Below, in pieces: positions 15,662 through 24,009 of a stretch of DNA of 59,999 nucleotides. Location of the stretch: the NCBI GenBank assembly GCA_017466725.1, contig JAFTTP010000009.1:1-59999 (forward strand), written 5' to 3'. The stretch's first letter is position 1. Every line of letters starts with the position of its first letter. Under the pieces are notes generated by a model. It searched no databases. It saw only the letters and a program-made list of their open reading frames with translations, and was not told where the DNA came from. Position numbers and translations under genes: made by a program. The stretch comes from Clostridia bacterium (GTDB taxonomy: Bacteria; Bacillota; Clostridia; Christensenellales; UBA1242).

Positions 15662-16946
15662 CAAACATAATCTCCTTAAATATTTGACCACGAACTGCGT
15701 ATGAAGAAAATTCGTCAAAGCTTGCGCAGGCTGGCGAAAGTAAAATTTTTTGTCCGTCTTTTGCATTTTCTTTTGCGTATACTGCAGCCTCTTTCATACT
15801 GCCAAAAAGCATGGGGCTATAACCATAGCGAACGGCGCAATCATAAATTTCTTTGCCGCAGCCACCAAAACATAAAAGTTGTTCAAAAGCAAAGCCTTTA
15901 TTAAAAATTTCATCAAACTGAAAATCTTTGTTTTGCCCACCTAAAAGTAGTACAAGGCCGCGTTCTCCCACCGAATTTATTGCCCCCAAAGAAGATGCAA
16001 TGTTTGTTGCCTTAGAGTCATCAAACACCATCGCACCACCAACTTCGCCCAAATATTCCAGTCTATGTGACGGCGCTTTAAAGTGCATTATACTCTCTTT
16101 TATTTGTGCCGGTTTTATTTTGTTGATTACACTTAACGCCACCGCGGCCATAACATTTTCAATATTCTTTTCGCCAAACAATGGAATATCTAAAAGTGAA
16201 ATTATCTTTGTTTTATTAAAATAAATTGCATTGTTTTTCAAAAATACTCCTTTTTTAAGTATTTTTTTTGAAAAAAACAATGTTTTTTTGTTAATTTGCA
16301 AATTCCTTACAATTTCATCATCAAAGTTTAGCACCACTCTTTGATTTTTCTTGCCAGATAAAATTTTCTTTTTTACACGTACATATTCTTCAAAATTGCC
16401 ATGCCTGTCAATGTGGTCTGGCGCCAGATTTAAAATTGTGCAAGCGTCCGCTTTAAACAGAGATGAAAGTTCTAGTTGCAAATTGCTGACTTCACATACA
16501 ACTACACTGTTTTTACTTGTCTTTTTAGCAACCTCGCAAAATGGCAAACCGATGTTGCCACACACAAAAGTTTCTTTGCCGGCAGTTTTAAAAATATCCC
16601 CCACAAGCGAAGTAACTGTTGTTTTACCATTTGTGCCTGTTATGCCAATAATCCGCCCCTTGTTAAAAAGATAGGCAAGGTCAAGTTCTGACAGCACCTT
16701 GGTTTTGGAAAGTATAAAAAAAGAAATAAGTTTGTTGCCCAGCACTTTGACTCCTGGACTGACTACAACAAAATCATATTTTTTCGTCATTGGATTTGTT
16801 TCAAATGGAAAGAAGTTGCCAAATCTGTTTTCATCATCATACACACTGACACATGCCCCCTCGCCATGCAACAACTTTGCGGCGCTCTGCCCACTTGTGC
16901 CCATACCATAAACAAGAACATTCTTCCCTTTGAAATTTACCCTCAT
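15630..16946 (-). CDS. murD: UDP-N-acetylmuramoylalanine-D-glutamate ligase MurD
   Basis: Adds D-glutamate to UDP-MurNAc-L-Ala. 438 residues from the ATG preceded by AAAAGGAG, which overlaps the mraY stop as ATGA. Rossmann-like N-domain (NVLVYGMGTSGQSAAKLL), ATP loop GITGTNGKTTVTSLV, conserved LNLAPDHIDRHG and DDSKATNIASSLGAI of the central and C-domains. Part of the coupled mraY-murD-ftsW block. Confidence 0.96.
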   Translation of the reverse strand: MRVNFKGKNVLVYGMGTSGQSAAKLLHGEGACVSVYDDENRFGNFFPFETNPMTKKYDFVVVSPGVKVLGNKLISFFILSKTKVLSELDLAYLFNKGRIIGITGTNGKTTVTSLVGDIFKTAGKETFVCGNIGLPFCEVAKKTSKNSVVVCEVSNLQLELSSLFKADACTILNLAPDHIDRHGNFEEYVRVKKKILSGKKNQRVVLNFDDEIVRNLQINKKTLFFSKKILKKGVFLKNNAIYFNKTKIISLLDIPLFGEKNIENVMAAVALSVINKIKPAQIKESIMHFKAPSHRLEYLGEVGGAMVFDDSKATNIASSLGAINSVGERGLVLLLGGQNKDFQFDEIFNKGFAFEQLLCFGGCGKEIYDCAVRYGYSPMLFGSMKEAAVYAKENAKDGQKILLSPACASFDEFSSYAVRGQIFKEIMFGENEKIELQG

Positions 16947-17905
16947 AAAACTCCTTTTACCGCTAGATATCCCATAACCACAGCAATCCCAACCATAAGC
17001 GTTGTTATAACATAACATATGACGATTTTGTTTTCGTGAACACCACTTCTCTCAAAATGATGATGAAGTGGCGCCATTTTAAATATGCGTTTACCGTTTG
17101 TAAGTTTAAAATATCCTACCTGCAACACATCACTAAGCGCAGACAAAACATACATTATTCCAACAATTGCCATAATAAGTTCCAGCCCACTGAACGCTGC
17201 CAAACTTGCAATAAGACCGCCCAGCGCAAGCGAGCCAGTATCGCCCATAAAAATTTTTGCGGGGAAACCATTAAAAATCAAAAAGCCCAGCACAGCCCCC
17301 GCACCTGCAAAAGCAACAATGCTTAAATTTTCAAAGCTGCCTATTATTGCAAGAATGACGCCAAAAATGATAAGGTAAACAAAGCTCACCCCACCAGCAA
17401 GACCGTCAAGCCCATCTGTTAAGTTAACCGCATTTGTAACAGCAACATAAAAGACAACAACAAACGGAATAATCCCCCAGCCAAGATTGATTGAAAGTCC
17501 AAACAAGTCAATCACGCCGCCAAGTTGAAAATACACATAAAAAGCAATAATAAGCGCAATTCCAACTTGTCCAATAATTTTTTGATATGGCTTTAACCCC
17601 TCATTTTTACGAAATTTGATTTTAATAAAGTCATCCAAAAAGCCTAAAAACCCATACGCCAGCATAATTACAAGCACAAAAATGCCCTGCAGAATTTCAC
17701 CAGACAAGAAAAAAATCGCAACAGCGGATGCAATTATAAAAATCCAGCCACCCATAGTTGGCGTCCCCGATTTAGCTGAATGGTTGTCCACATAATGAAG
17801 TATTGTTTGCGACAGATGAAATTTTTTGCACAATTTTAAAACAGGAATTCCCGCAATTACCGCCACCAAAAAGGCAATGAAAAAAACAAGAAAAAACTTT
17901 AACAT
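16943..17905 (-). CDS. mraY: Phospho-N-acetylmuramoyl-pentapeptide transferase MraY
   Basis: Makes lipid I on the inner face of the membrane. 320 residues, ten membrane helices. Family motifs are KSGTPTMGGWIFI, DFIKIKFRKNEGLKPYQK, NAVNLTDGLDGLAGG (magnesium aspartates) and FMGDTGSLALGG, then MAPLHHHFE. GAGGGGAT precedes the ATG. It is separated from murE by a plus-strand lipoprotein gene, so it must have its own promoter in 17906-17980, although I cannot point to one confidently. Confidence 0.97.
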   Translation of the reverse strand: MLKFFLVFFIAFLVAVIAGIPVLKLCKKFHLSQTILHYVDNHSAKSGTPTMGGWIFIIASAVAIFFLSGEILQGIFVLVIMLAYGFLGFLDDFIKIKFRKNEGLKPYQKIIGQVGIALIIAFYVYFQLGGVIDLFGLSINLGWGIIPFVVVFYVAVTNAVNLTDGLDGLAGGVSFVYLIIFGVILAIIGSFENLSIVAFAGAGAVLGFLIFNGFPAKIFMGDTGSLALGGLIASLAAFSGLELIMAIVGIMYVLSALSDVLQVGYFKLTNGKRIFKMAPLHHHFERSGVHENKIVICYVITTLMVGIAVVMGYLAVKGVL

Positions 17906-17979
17906 ATCCCCTCACTTTAACTTATGATTAGGGTTTGTAATTTATTAAATTTTTTTCTTGGCAAAACAAAAAAATTCAG

Positions 17980-18008
17980 TTGACTATTTTTTTGTTAATA
18001 TTTATACT
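17980..18008 (+). promoter_or_regulatory. Promoter of the lipoprotein gene at 18029
   Basis: TTGACT (17980-17985), 17-base spacer, TATACT (18003-18008), followed by AGGAGG before the ATG. Confidence 0.75.
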
Positions 18009-18028
18009 AAACTTAATTAGGAGGAACT

Positions 18029-18670
18029 ATGAAAAAGAAAATTTTCGCTTTTGTTTTGAGTTTTGCGTTGATATTTGGAATGTCTATATTTTTTGCTGGT
18101 TGCAATAGTTCTACTACAGCTGTAGTAACCATTGATTTTAACAATGATGTAGATTCAAACCAACAAATTACTGTTGAAAAAGGGCAAACAATAGAATTGC
18201 CAGACGGTACAACAATCACACCGCCACATCAATATTTAGAGTTTGATTATTGGTGCACAAACACCGGATTAATATTTGAAGAATTTGAAGAAACATGTGT
18301 AATTACAAAAAGCATTACAATATATGCAAAATGGAAAATACATGAAAATTATAATTACGCTCAAGTTGTAAGCCAAAGCATGAGTGCATCAGGAATCAAC
18401 GCGGGAGACTATATAATCTATAAATACCTATCAGATGAAGATGTGATTGAATTAAATGATATTGTAATGATTGAGCACAACTCCCAACTGCAGCTTAGAC
18501 ATATATACCAAATTATAGATAATGGGGATGGATCTTATTCTTATAAAACAAAGGCTTCAAGCAACGCGACTGAAGATTACTGGACTTCTACTAGACACGA
18601 TGTTGTCGGGTTATATCAAGAAACCATCGAAAACCCTGAACAATATTTAAAATATATTGGTGCATTATAA
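18029..18670 (+). CDS. Lipoprotein with repeat domain and SipW-like signal-peptidase domain
   Basis: 213 residues. Residues 1-25 are a lipoprotein signal ending FAGC (Cys25). Residues 32-103 resemble a Listeria-Bacteroides (InlB-type) repeat: VTIDFNN, then ITVEKGQTIELP, FDYWCTN, and ITIYAKW. Residues 114-196 match the S26 signal-peptidase core of SipW type: SQSMSASGINAGDYIIYK (Ser118), LNDIVMIEH, LRHIYQI (His158), SYKTKASSNATEDYW (Asp183) and DVVGLYQ. The usual GDSMxP and TKGD motifs are altered, so activity is uncertain. If active it would act outside the membrane as a lipid-anchored peptidase. It lies alone between murE and mraY on the opposite strand, with its own promoter and terminator, suggesting insertion. 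Confidence 0.7.
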   Translation: MKKKIFAFVLSFALIFGMSIFFAGCNSSTTAVVTIDFNNDVDSNQQITVEKGQTIELPDGTTITPPHQYLEFDYWCTNTGLIFEEFEETCVITKSITIYAKWKIHENYNYAQVVSQSMSASGINAGDYIIYKYLSDEDVIELNDIVMIEHNSQLQLRHIYQIIDNGDGSYSYKTKASSNATEDYWTSTRHDVVGLYQETIENPEQYLKYIGAL

Positions 18671-18698
18671 AAAAGAAAGGCAACTCGCCTTTCTTTTT
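18670..18698. terminator. Bidirectional terminator between the lipoprotein gene and murE
   Basis: AAAAAGAAAGGC and GCCTTTCTTTTT pair around a five-base loop, overlapping the last bases of murE. Confidence 0.8.
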
Positions 18699-20181
18699 AT
18701 TTTATATCATTTTCTTCTTCATAGGCATCAAGTTTTTCAACAGGTTTGATGTTTCTTCTAAAATAGTTGTAAACAACATCAAAGTCATTATAAGGATATT
18801 TTCTTCCCTTGATTTCTTGATAACGCTCGCCGCCCTTACCAGCAATCACTATAGTTTCGCCATTGTTATACCTTTGCAAAGAAATTTCAATTGCCTTTTT
18901 TCTGTTTGGCTCAATTATGAGATTACCACTTATGCCAGCCTGAATTTCTCGTATAATTTCAATTGGCTCTTCAAACCTTGGGTTATCACTCGTCAGCACA
19001 ACCTCATCAGCCAGTTTTGACGCAATTGCCCCCATTATTGGCCGCTTTAATCTGTCACGATTTCCACCGCAACCAAATATAGCAACAACTTTTCCTTTTG
19101 CAAGTTCTTTTGCCGTTTCAAGCACCTTTGCAAGTCCATCTGGCGTGTGTGCAAAGTCAATTATAACGTTCTGCCCATTGATTGAAATAACATTAAATCG
19201 TCCCTCAACTGGTGTAAGGCAGCTCATGCCAAGCTGAATTAGTTTTTCATCAATGCCAAGGCTGCGACAGACAGCAATTGAGGCGAGGGCGTTTTCTATG
19301 TTATACCCTCCCACAAGAGGCGTTTGTATTTGCATTGGCGCGCCCATATAATTACAAACAAACCGGCTGCCAGCAAATGACTGCTTTATATTACCCCCGC
19401 TTACGTCAAAGCGGTCGCCCACCCCATATGTGATTATTGGCACATCGGCGCTTGATAACAAATGTGAGTAATAATCGGTATCGCCATACACAATTCCCAT
19501 TTTTACCCTGCCGTTTTTAAACAACCTAAACTTTGCCTTTGCGTACGATGCCATATCACCAAAAAAGTCAAGGTGGTCTTCAGTTATGTTTGTAAGCACG
19601 CCCATTTCAAATTTTATGCCTTCAAGTTTGTCAAGGGCAAGCGCGTGCGCAGATGCCTCCATAACAACAAACTCTTGCCCCTCATTTTTCATTTGAGCAA
19701 ACAGTTTGTGAAGAAGATATGGGTCTGGCGTTGTAAAACCGGTATCAAGATTCTTACCGTTGAACCTTGCGCCAAGAGTGCCAATAACGCCAACGCGCGC
19801 CCCCGCCGTTTCAAGTACGCTTGCCACAGTGTTTGCCACCGTTGTTTTCCCGTTTGTGCCTGTAACTGCAATAACTCTTAAATCATCACATGCATCCCCA
19901 AAAAAATGTTTACTTGCAATGGCGTACGCCGCCCTCGAGTTATCCACTTTTACACATTTTTTGGTGTGCAAATCTTCTTCGCTAATCACGCAAACAGCCC
20001 CTTTTTCTAAGGCTTGAAGGGCAAAATCGTTGCCATTATGATTTTCGCCCTTTAACGCAATAAAAATGTCGCCTTTTTGCACCTGCCGATGATCAATTTT
20101 TATATCTGCAACTTCTGCATTTTCCAGAAAATGTGGACAACTTTGCACGCCACATCCAACTAGCAAATCTTTTAAAAGCAT
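18697..20181 (-). CDS. murE: UDP-MurNAc-tripeptide synthetase MurE (meso-DAP type)
   Basis: Adds the third residue of the stem peptide. 494 residues with ATP loop VTGTNGKTTVANTV, central TEDHLDFFGDM and C-terminal TSDNPRFEEP. The DNPR motif is the one known to select meso-diaminopimelate rather than lysine, consistent with the DAP pathway enzymes Asd and aspartokinase also present here. AAAGGGG precedes the start. Spaced 78 bases from ddl. Confidence 0.96.
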   Translation of the reverse strand: MLLKDLLVGCGVQSCPHFLENAEVADIKIDHRQVQKGDIFIALKGENHNGNDFALQALEKGAVCVISEEDLHTKKCVKVDNSRAAYAIASKHFFGDACDDLRVIAVTGTNGKTTVANTVASVLETAGARVGVIGTLGARFNGKNLDTGFTTPDPYLLHKLFAQMKNEGQEFVVMEASAHALALDKLEGIKFEMGVLTNITEDHLDFFGDMASYAKAKFRLFKNGRVKMGIVYGDTDYYSHLLSSADVPIITYGVGDRFDVSGGNIKQSFAGSRFVCNYMGAPMQIQTPLVGGYNIENALASIAVCRSLGIDEKLIQLGMSCLTPVEGRFNVISINGQNVIIDFAHTPDGLAKVLETAKELAKGKVVAIFGCGGNRDRLKRPIMGAIASKLADEVVLTSDNPRFEEPIEIIREIQAGISGNLIIEPNRKKAIEISLQRYNNGETIVIAGKGGERYQEIKGRKYPYNDFDVVYNYFRRNIKPVEKLDAYEEENDIK

Positions 20182-20259
20182 AACAACCCCTTTTTAAATA
20201 TTTTAATGAATTGTTTTCTAATTTTGACCACGCTTACAAAACTAGCTTTATTTCGACAA

Positions 20260-21378
20260 TTATTTGCTGCTTTTGCTGCAACCTTGAAGTTTGATAAAAT
20301 TTTCAATGGCAGATGAATTAAATTGATAAACAACTTTGCTTTTATCTTCTACCCTTTTCTTCGCCGAAATGATAAGTGCATTTAACAAATCTTCAAAATT
20401 ACTTTCAAAAAGATTGAACGCAAGTGAGCCCGGTATTGTGTTGACTTCGTTTACATATAATTGTTTGTTGCCATCCATAAGAAAGTCAACCCTTACCACT
20501 CCTTTGCACTCAAGTGCTTGATAGGTTTGCAGCGCCCGTGCCCTAATTTCTTTTTCAAGCGCCTTAGCAATTTTAATTTCGCTATGCGTTTTCTTCTCTA
20601 AATATTTTTCTTCAAACGTGTAAAATTTTGTTTTAACAGCCTCATCAATCTTACTTGCCACAGCCTTGCCGGAAATATCCACCACCGCGCAGAAAAATTC
20701 TCTTGCGCCATCAATAAATTCTTCTATAACAACTTTATCATCATATACAAAAGCATTTTCAATACAGCCCTCAAACTCTGTTTCACTTTCGCATATGCTG
20801 ATGCCTACACTGCTGCCACATCTTGCCGGTTTTACAATGCACGGAAAGCCAAGCGACTTGCCCACGTTTTGCAAAATTTCAGCCTGCTTTTCTGCATATT
20901 GGCATTTGTTCAATTGCACATATGCCGGTGTTGGAATTTCAAATTCTTTGAGTGCCATTTTTGTAAAAGCCTTATCCATACAAATTGCACTTGATGTCAC
21001 TCCCGGTGAGGTGTATGGAATTTCACACATTTCAAGCAGCCCTTGCAAACTTCCATCTTCGCCACCATGGCCATGATTACATAAAATTGCCGCGTCTAAT
21101 TTAACAACTTTTTTTATTTTGTTTTTGTTTAAAAAGTAAACTTTGTTGTGACCGGTTTTAAAGGCAACCTGACTTTCCTTCTTGACATTTTTCGCATAAT
21201 CAAGATATACGTTTGCGTCTGCCAAATTTTCAGCCGTCACCATTATTCCATCACTTCGACAATACAACGGAATTACATTATATTGCTTTGGCATGGCCGC
21301 CATCACTTGCAAAGCGGTGATGATTGAAATGTCATGTTCAACGCTTTTACCACCAAAAATTACTGCAATATTTTCCAT
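20260..21378 (-). CDS. ddl: D-alanine-D-alanine ligase
   Basis: ATP-grasp ligase making the D-Ala-D-Ala substrate of MurF. 372 residues from the ATG at 21378, placed five bases after AAGGGG; a GTG at 21384 is a weaker alternative. Motifs: VIFGGKSVEHDIS at the start, NHGHGGEDGSLQGLLE, VKPARCGSSVGI, and the metal-binding end VDFLMDGNKQLYVNEVNTIPG. Tightly follows the murF-like gene, so the two last steps of the pentapeptide are co-expressed. Confidence 0.95.
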   Translation of the reverse strand: MENIAVIFGGKSVEHDISIITALQVMAAMPKQYNVIPLYCRSDGIMVTAENLADANVYLDYAKNVKKESQVAFKTGHNKVYFLNKNKIKKVVKLDAAILCNHGHGGEDGSLQGLLEMCEIPYTSPGVTSSAICMDKAFTKMALKEFEIPTPAYVQLNKCQYAEKQAEILQNVGKSLGFPCIVKPARCGSSVGISICESETEFEGCIENAFVYDDKVVIEEFIDGAREFFCAVVDISGKAVASKIDEAVKTKFYTFEEKYLEKKTHSEIKIAKALEKEIRARALQTYQALECKGVVRVDFLMDGNKQLYVNEVNTIPGSLAFNLFESNFEDLLNALIISAKKRVEDKSKVVYQFNSSAIENFIKLQGCSKSSK

Positions 21379-21387
21379 TTTCACCCC

Positions 21388-22803
21388 TTAACTATAATTA
21401 TCCGGAAGGTCATTTTCAAAAAGCACAACCGCGCCCTTGCAAGTCAATAGTTTTACAAGTTCACTCTGCTGGGCGCGAGTAGAGGCAAAATATATGTTTT
21501 CCCGTTTCATTCCATGAGAAATTGCCCCCGAAAGTAAGTCGTTTTTGTTAACCTCGTTCATAATAATCAAATAATCGCACTCATCTGCAATCATGCAGCC
21601 CAAAGCAAAGTTGATTTGAGACTGCTTACTGCCAAGTTCTACCATGCCGGGCGTAACTACAATTTTTCGCCCCTCAAATTTTGATAAAACCTTTAGCGCC
21701 TCTTTAAAACCAATCTCATTAGAATTGTAGGCATCATCCAAAACACTGCAATAATCATTCTGAATAAGCTCAAGCCTATGCGGTGATGGCTCAAGTGTTT
21801 TGATTGCCATCTTAATATCCTCTAATTTGATGCCAAGTTTATAAGCAACGGCACTTGCAACAACAATATTGTCAATATTAAATTTGCCAAGAAGTTTTGT
21901 TTTTACATGTGTTTGTTGCTGGTCAATAATAAGGTCAAACTCACAGCCATATTGATTTACAGTCACGTTTTCTGCGTAAGCAAAAGACTTGTCGCGACAG
22001 GTTAAAACTTTATTGCCATCAAAACGCTTAAAAAGTTTATACGTACTATCACTTTCTCCAAAAAACACAACGCCTTCAGGCTTGATAAACTTTGCAAGTT
22101 CAAACTTTGTGTTTTCAATGTTTTCTAAAGTTTTAAATGTTTCAATATGACAATTTCCAATTGATGTAATTACTGCATAGTCCGGATTAACATTTTTTGT
22201 CAACTTCTCAATATCTCGAGGTTTTCTGGCGCCCATTTCAGCAATAAACACATCATGGTCATCAAGGTGTTTTAATACGGTTAAAGTTGTGCCCATTTCG
22301 GTGTTATAATTTTTTGGGGTGGCACAAACTTTATACTGTTTTTCTAAAATATGCGTGAGAATGTTTTTTGTTGAAGTTTTACCATAACTGCCTGTTATGC
22401 CAATTTTAACAATATTTTTCTTGCCTAGTTTATTTTTAGCCTTAATAATATAATACTGCTTAATTAAAATCTCTAATGGCAATATCAAATAGTGCACAAC
22501 TGTAATCCATACGGGCGTCAAAACAAACACCACGCACACATCAAATGCCGCCAAAAACCCATTACCAACAAACAACATCGGCAATGCAGACAAAAGGCAA
22601 ACAAACGCCGTCAAAACAATATAAAATCTTATAATCCGTTTTGTAAAAACAAGTTTATTTTTGTCGCCAATAGAGAAATTTAAAGCAAAACAATTTCCCC
22701 AAAATTTGCCTATGTTATATCCATTTAGTTGATATGTTTTAACAAAAAAGTAGGCAAACAAGGCATATAAAATTGCACATGCACATAAAAGCATATAAAT
22801 CAT
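21388..22803 (-). CDS. murF: MurF-type ligase with N-terminal membrane domain
   Basis: UDP-MurNAc-tripeptide:D-Ala-D-Ala ligase, inferred. 471 residues. Residues 1-115 hold three to four hydrophobic segments (for example LLCACAILYALFAYFFV and FYIVLTAFVCLLSALPM) in place of the usual soluble UDP-binding domain. Then comes the Mur ligase core: IGITGSYGKTSTKNIL, KNYNTEMGTTLTVL, EMGARKPRDI, LDDAYNSNEIGF, and the end VLFENDLPDNYS. Position before ddl and murE supports MurF. Membrane-fused Mur ligases of this kind occur in Clostridia; the substrate is taken from context, not proven. Confidence 0.85.
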   Translation of the reverse strand: MIYMLLCACAILYALFAYFFVKTYQLNGYNIGKFWGNCFALNFSIGDKNKLVFTKRIIRFYIVLTAFVCLLSALPMLFVGNGFLAAFDVCVVFVLTPVWITVVHYLILPLEILIKQYYIIKAKNKLGKKNIVKIGITGSYGKTSTKNILTHILEKQYKVCATPKNYNTEMGTTLTVLKHLDDHDVFIAEMGARKPRDIEKLTKNVNPDYAVITSIGNCHIETFKTLENIENTKFELAKFIKPEGVVFFGESDSTYKLFKRFDGNKVLTCRDKSFAYAENVTVNQYGCEFDLIIDQQQTHVKTKLLGKFNIDNIVVASAVAYKLGIKLEDIKMAIKTLEPSPHRLELIQNDYCSVLDDAYNSNEIGFKEALKVLSKFEGRKIVVTPGMVELGSKQSQINFALGCMIADECDYLIIMNEVNKNDLLSGAISHGMKRENIYFASTRAQQSELVKLLTCKGAVVLFENDLPDNYS

Positions 22804-23526
22804 TTAATTCTCCTTTAAAAACTCAATCGCTTGCGTTGCAAACTGTAGAGGGCAGTCTAAAAATGAAAAATGTCCAGCATTTTTAAGCACAACCAATTTG
22901 CTGTCATCAATCAGACGACTAAGCCGCCTTGCCATATACAGCGGCGTTTCTTTATCTTGCTGCCCCCACACAATTAACGAGGGGCAAACAACTTCTTTTG
23001 CAAAATCTTCAAGATGTGTGTTGACAATGTTTTTAAACAGCGTTTTCATTTCGGGGGATAGTGCACGATAATCTGCCGAGCCTCCTTCAACCTGTTTGCC
23101 TAATTTACGCATTAATTTAAATTTCAAAACTTTTGCGTGATAGCCCACATTTCTTCGCGGTTTCATGCCTGCACTGTCAACATATATGCACTTATGCACA
23201 AGTGATGGCTTTAGTGCAGACACAATCAAACAAATTCGGCCACCAAACGAGTGACCAACAAAATCGGCAGAAGATATGCTTAAATGTTCACATAAACCCA
23301 TCACAATATTTGCATATGAAAATATGCTGAAATTTTGTGGATTAAACCTGCTTTTGCCAAATGGCGGAAAGTCAATTAAAAGTATAGAATACTCATCAAA
23401 AACGTCGATAAAACTGTTAAAATCTGCCCCCTGTCTACCCCACCCGTGCAAAAACACAAGTACCTTATCGGTGCATCCTTTGATAAACCTGTAATGTACT
23501 TGTGCTCCGTTAAAATTGTAAATCAT
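22804..23526 (-). CDS. Alpha/beta hydrolase
   Basis: 240 residues, no signal peptide. Oxyanion motif FLHGWGRQG, nucleophile elbow VGHSFGGR, acid WGQQDKETP and base NAGHFSFLD give a complete catalytic triad. The stop is adjacent to the start of the murF-like gene, so it is the first gene of the cell-wall operon. Substrate unknown; AAAAAAGGTT precedes the ATG. Confidence 0.85.
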   Translation of the reverse strand: MIYNFNGAQVHYRFIKGCTDKVLVFLHGWGRQGADFNSFIDVFDEYSILLIDFPPFGKSRFNPQNFSIFSYANIVMGLCEHLSISSADFVGHSFGGRICLIVSALKPSLVHKCIYVDSAGMKPRRNVGYHAKVLKFKLMRKLGKQVEGGSADYRALSPEMKTLFKNIVNTHLEDFAKEVVCPSLIVWGQQDKETPLYMARRLSRLIDDSKLVVLKNAGHFSFLDCPLQFATQAIEFLKEN

Positions 23527-23664
23527 AACCTTTTTTATGAAAAAAAGCCAAAATTGTTGAAAATAAATAAAAAAATTGTTTAAATTATTTTGAAATTTGT
23601 ACTGATTTGTCTAAAATATAGTTAAGTCAGCACGACTAAACTAAAAAAAGGAAGGTATAGACAC

Positions 23665-23931
23665 TTGAAAATCACAGACGTTAGAATCAGACTCAAAGAC
23701 GAAGAAAAATTAAAAGGAATTGCATCAATCACTATTGACGAATGTTTTGTAGTACACGACATCAAAGTTATTGATGGAAAGGACGGACTTTTCGTTTCAA
23801 TGCCAAGCAAAAAGCATGTAGACGGAGAACACAGAGACATTGCTCACCCAATCAAAACTGAAACAAGAGAGTATATCAAAGCTGAAGTTCTTGCTGCATA
23901 CAACCAAGCACTTGAAACAAAAGCTGAATAA
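23665..23931 (+). CDS. spoVG: Septation/sporulation regulator SpoVG
   Basis: Small nucleic-acid-binding regulator affecting septation, cortex formation and gene expression. 88 residues, starting at TTG (TTGAAAATCACAG) with AAAGGAAGG ten bases upstream. The family sequence is unmistakable: [18 protein letters not shown]-like [27 protein letters not shown], and HPI..ETREYI. Monocistronic and closed by the terminator at 23940-23966. Upstream bases 23527-23640 are very AT-rich; a sigma-H type promoter is expected but I cannot mark it with confidence. Confidence 0.97.
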   Translation: MKITDVRIRLKDEEKLKGIASITIDECFVVHDIKVIDGKDGLFVSMPSKKHVDGEHRDIAHPIKTETREYIKAEVLAAYNQALETKAE

Positions 23932-23939
23932 TATAAACA

Positions 23940-23966
23940 AAAAAAGAGCCGCTTGGCTCTTTTTTA
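23940..23966 (+). terminator. spoVG terminator
   Basis: AAAAAGAGCC and GGCTCTTTTT pair around GCTT, followed by TTATTG. Confidence 0.85.
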
Positions 23967-23981
23967 TTGTCATTGTTTATA

Positions 23982-24007
23982 AAAAAAGCATCGATTGATG
24001 CTTTTTT
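23982..24007 (-). terminator. Terminator of the lipoprotein gene ending at 24010
   Basis: AAAAAAGCATC and GATGCTTTTTT pair around a four-base loop. Confidence 0.8.
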
Positions 24008-24009
24008 GT

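Noticed and set aside
23141..23330. Opposite-strand frames within the hydrolase and other genes
   Set aside because: They lack ribosome sites and have the composition of shadows of the real genes.
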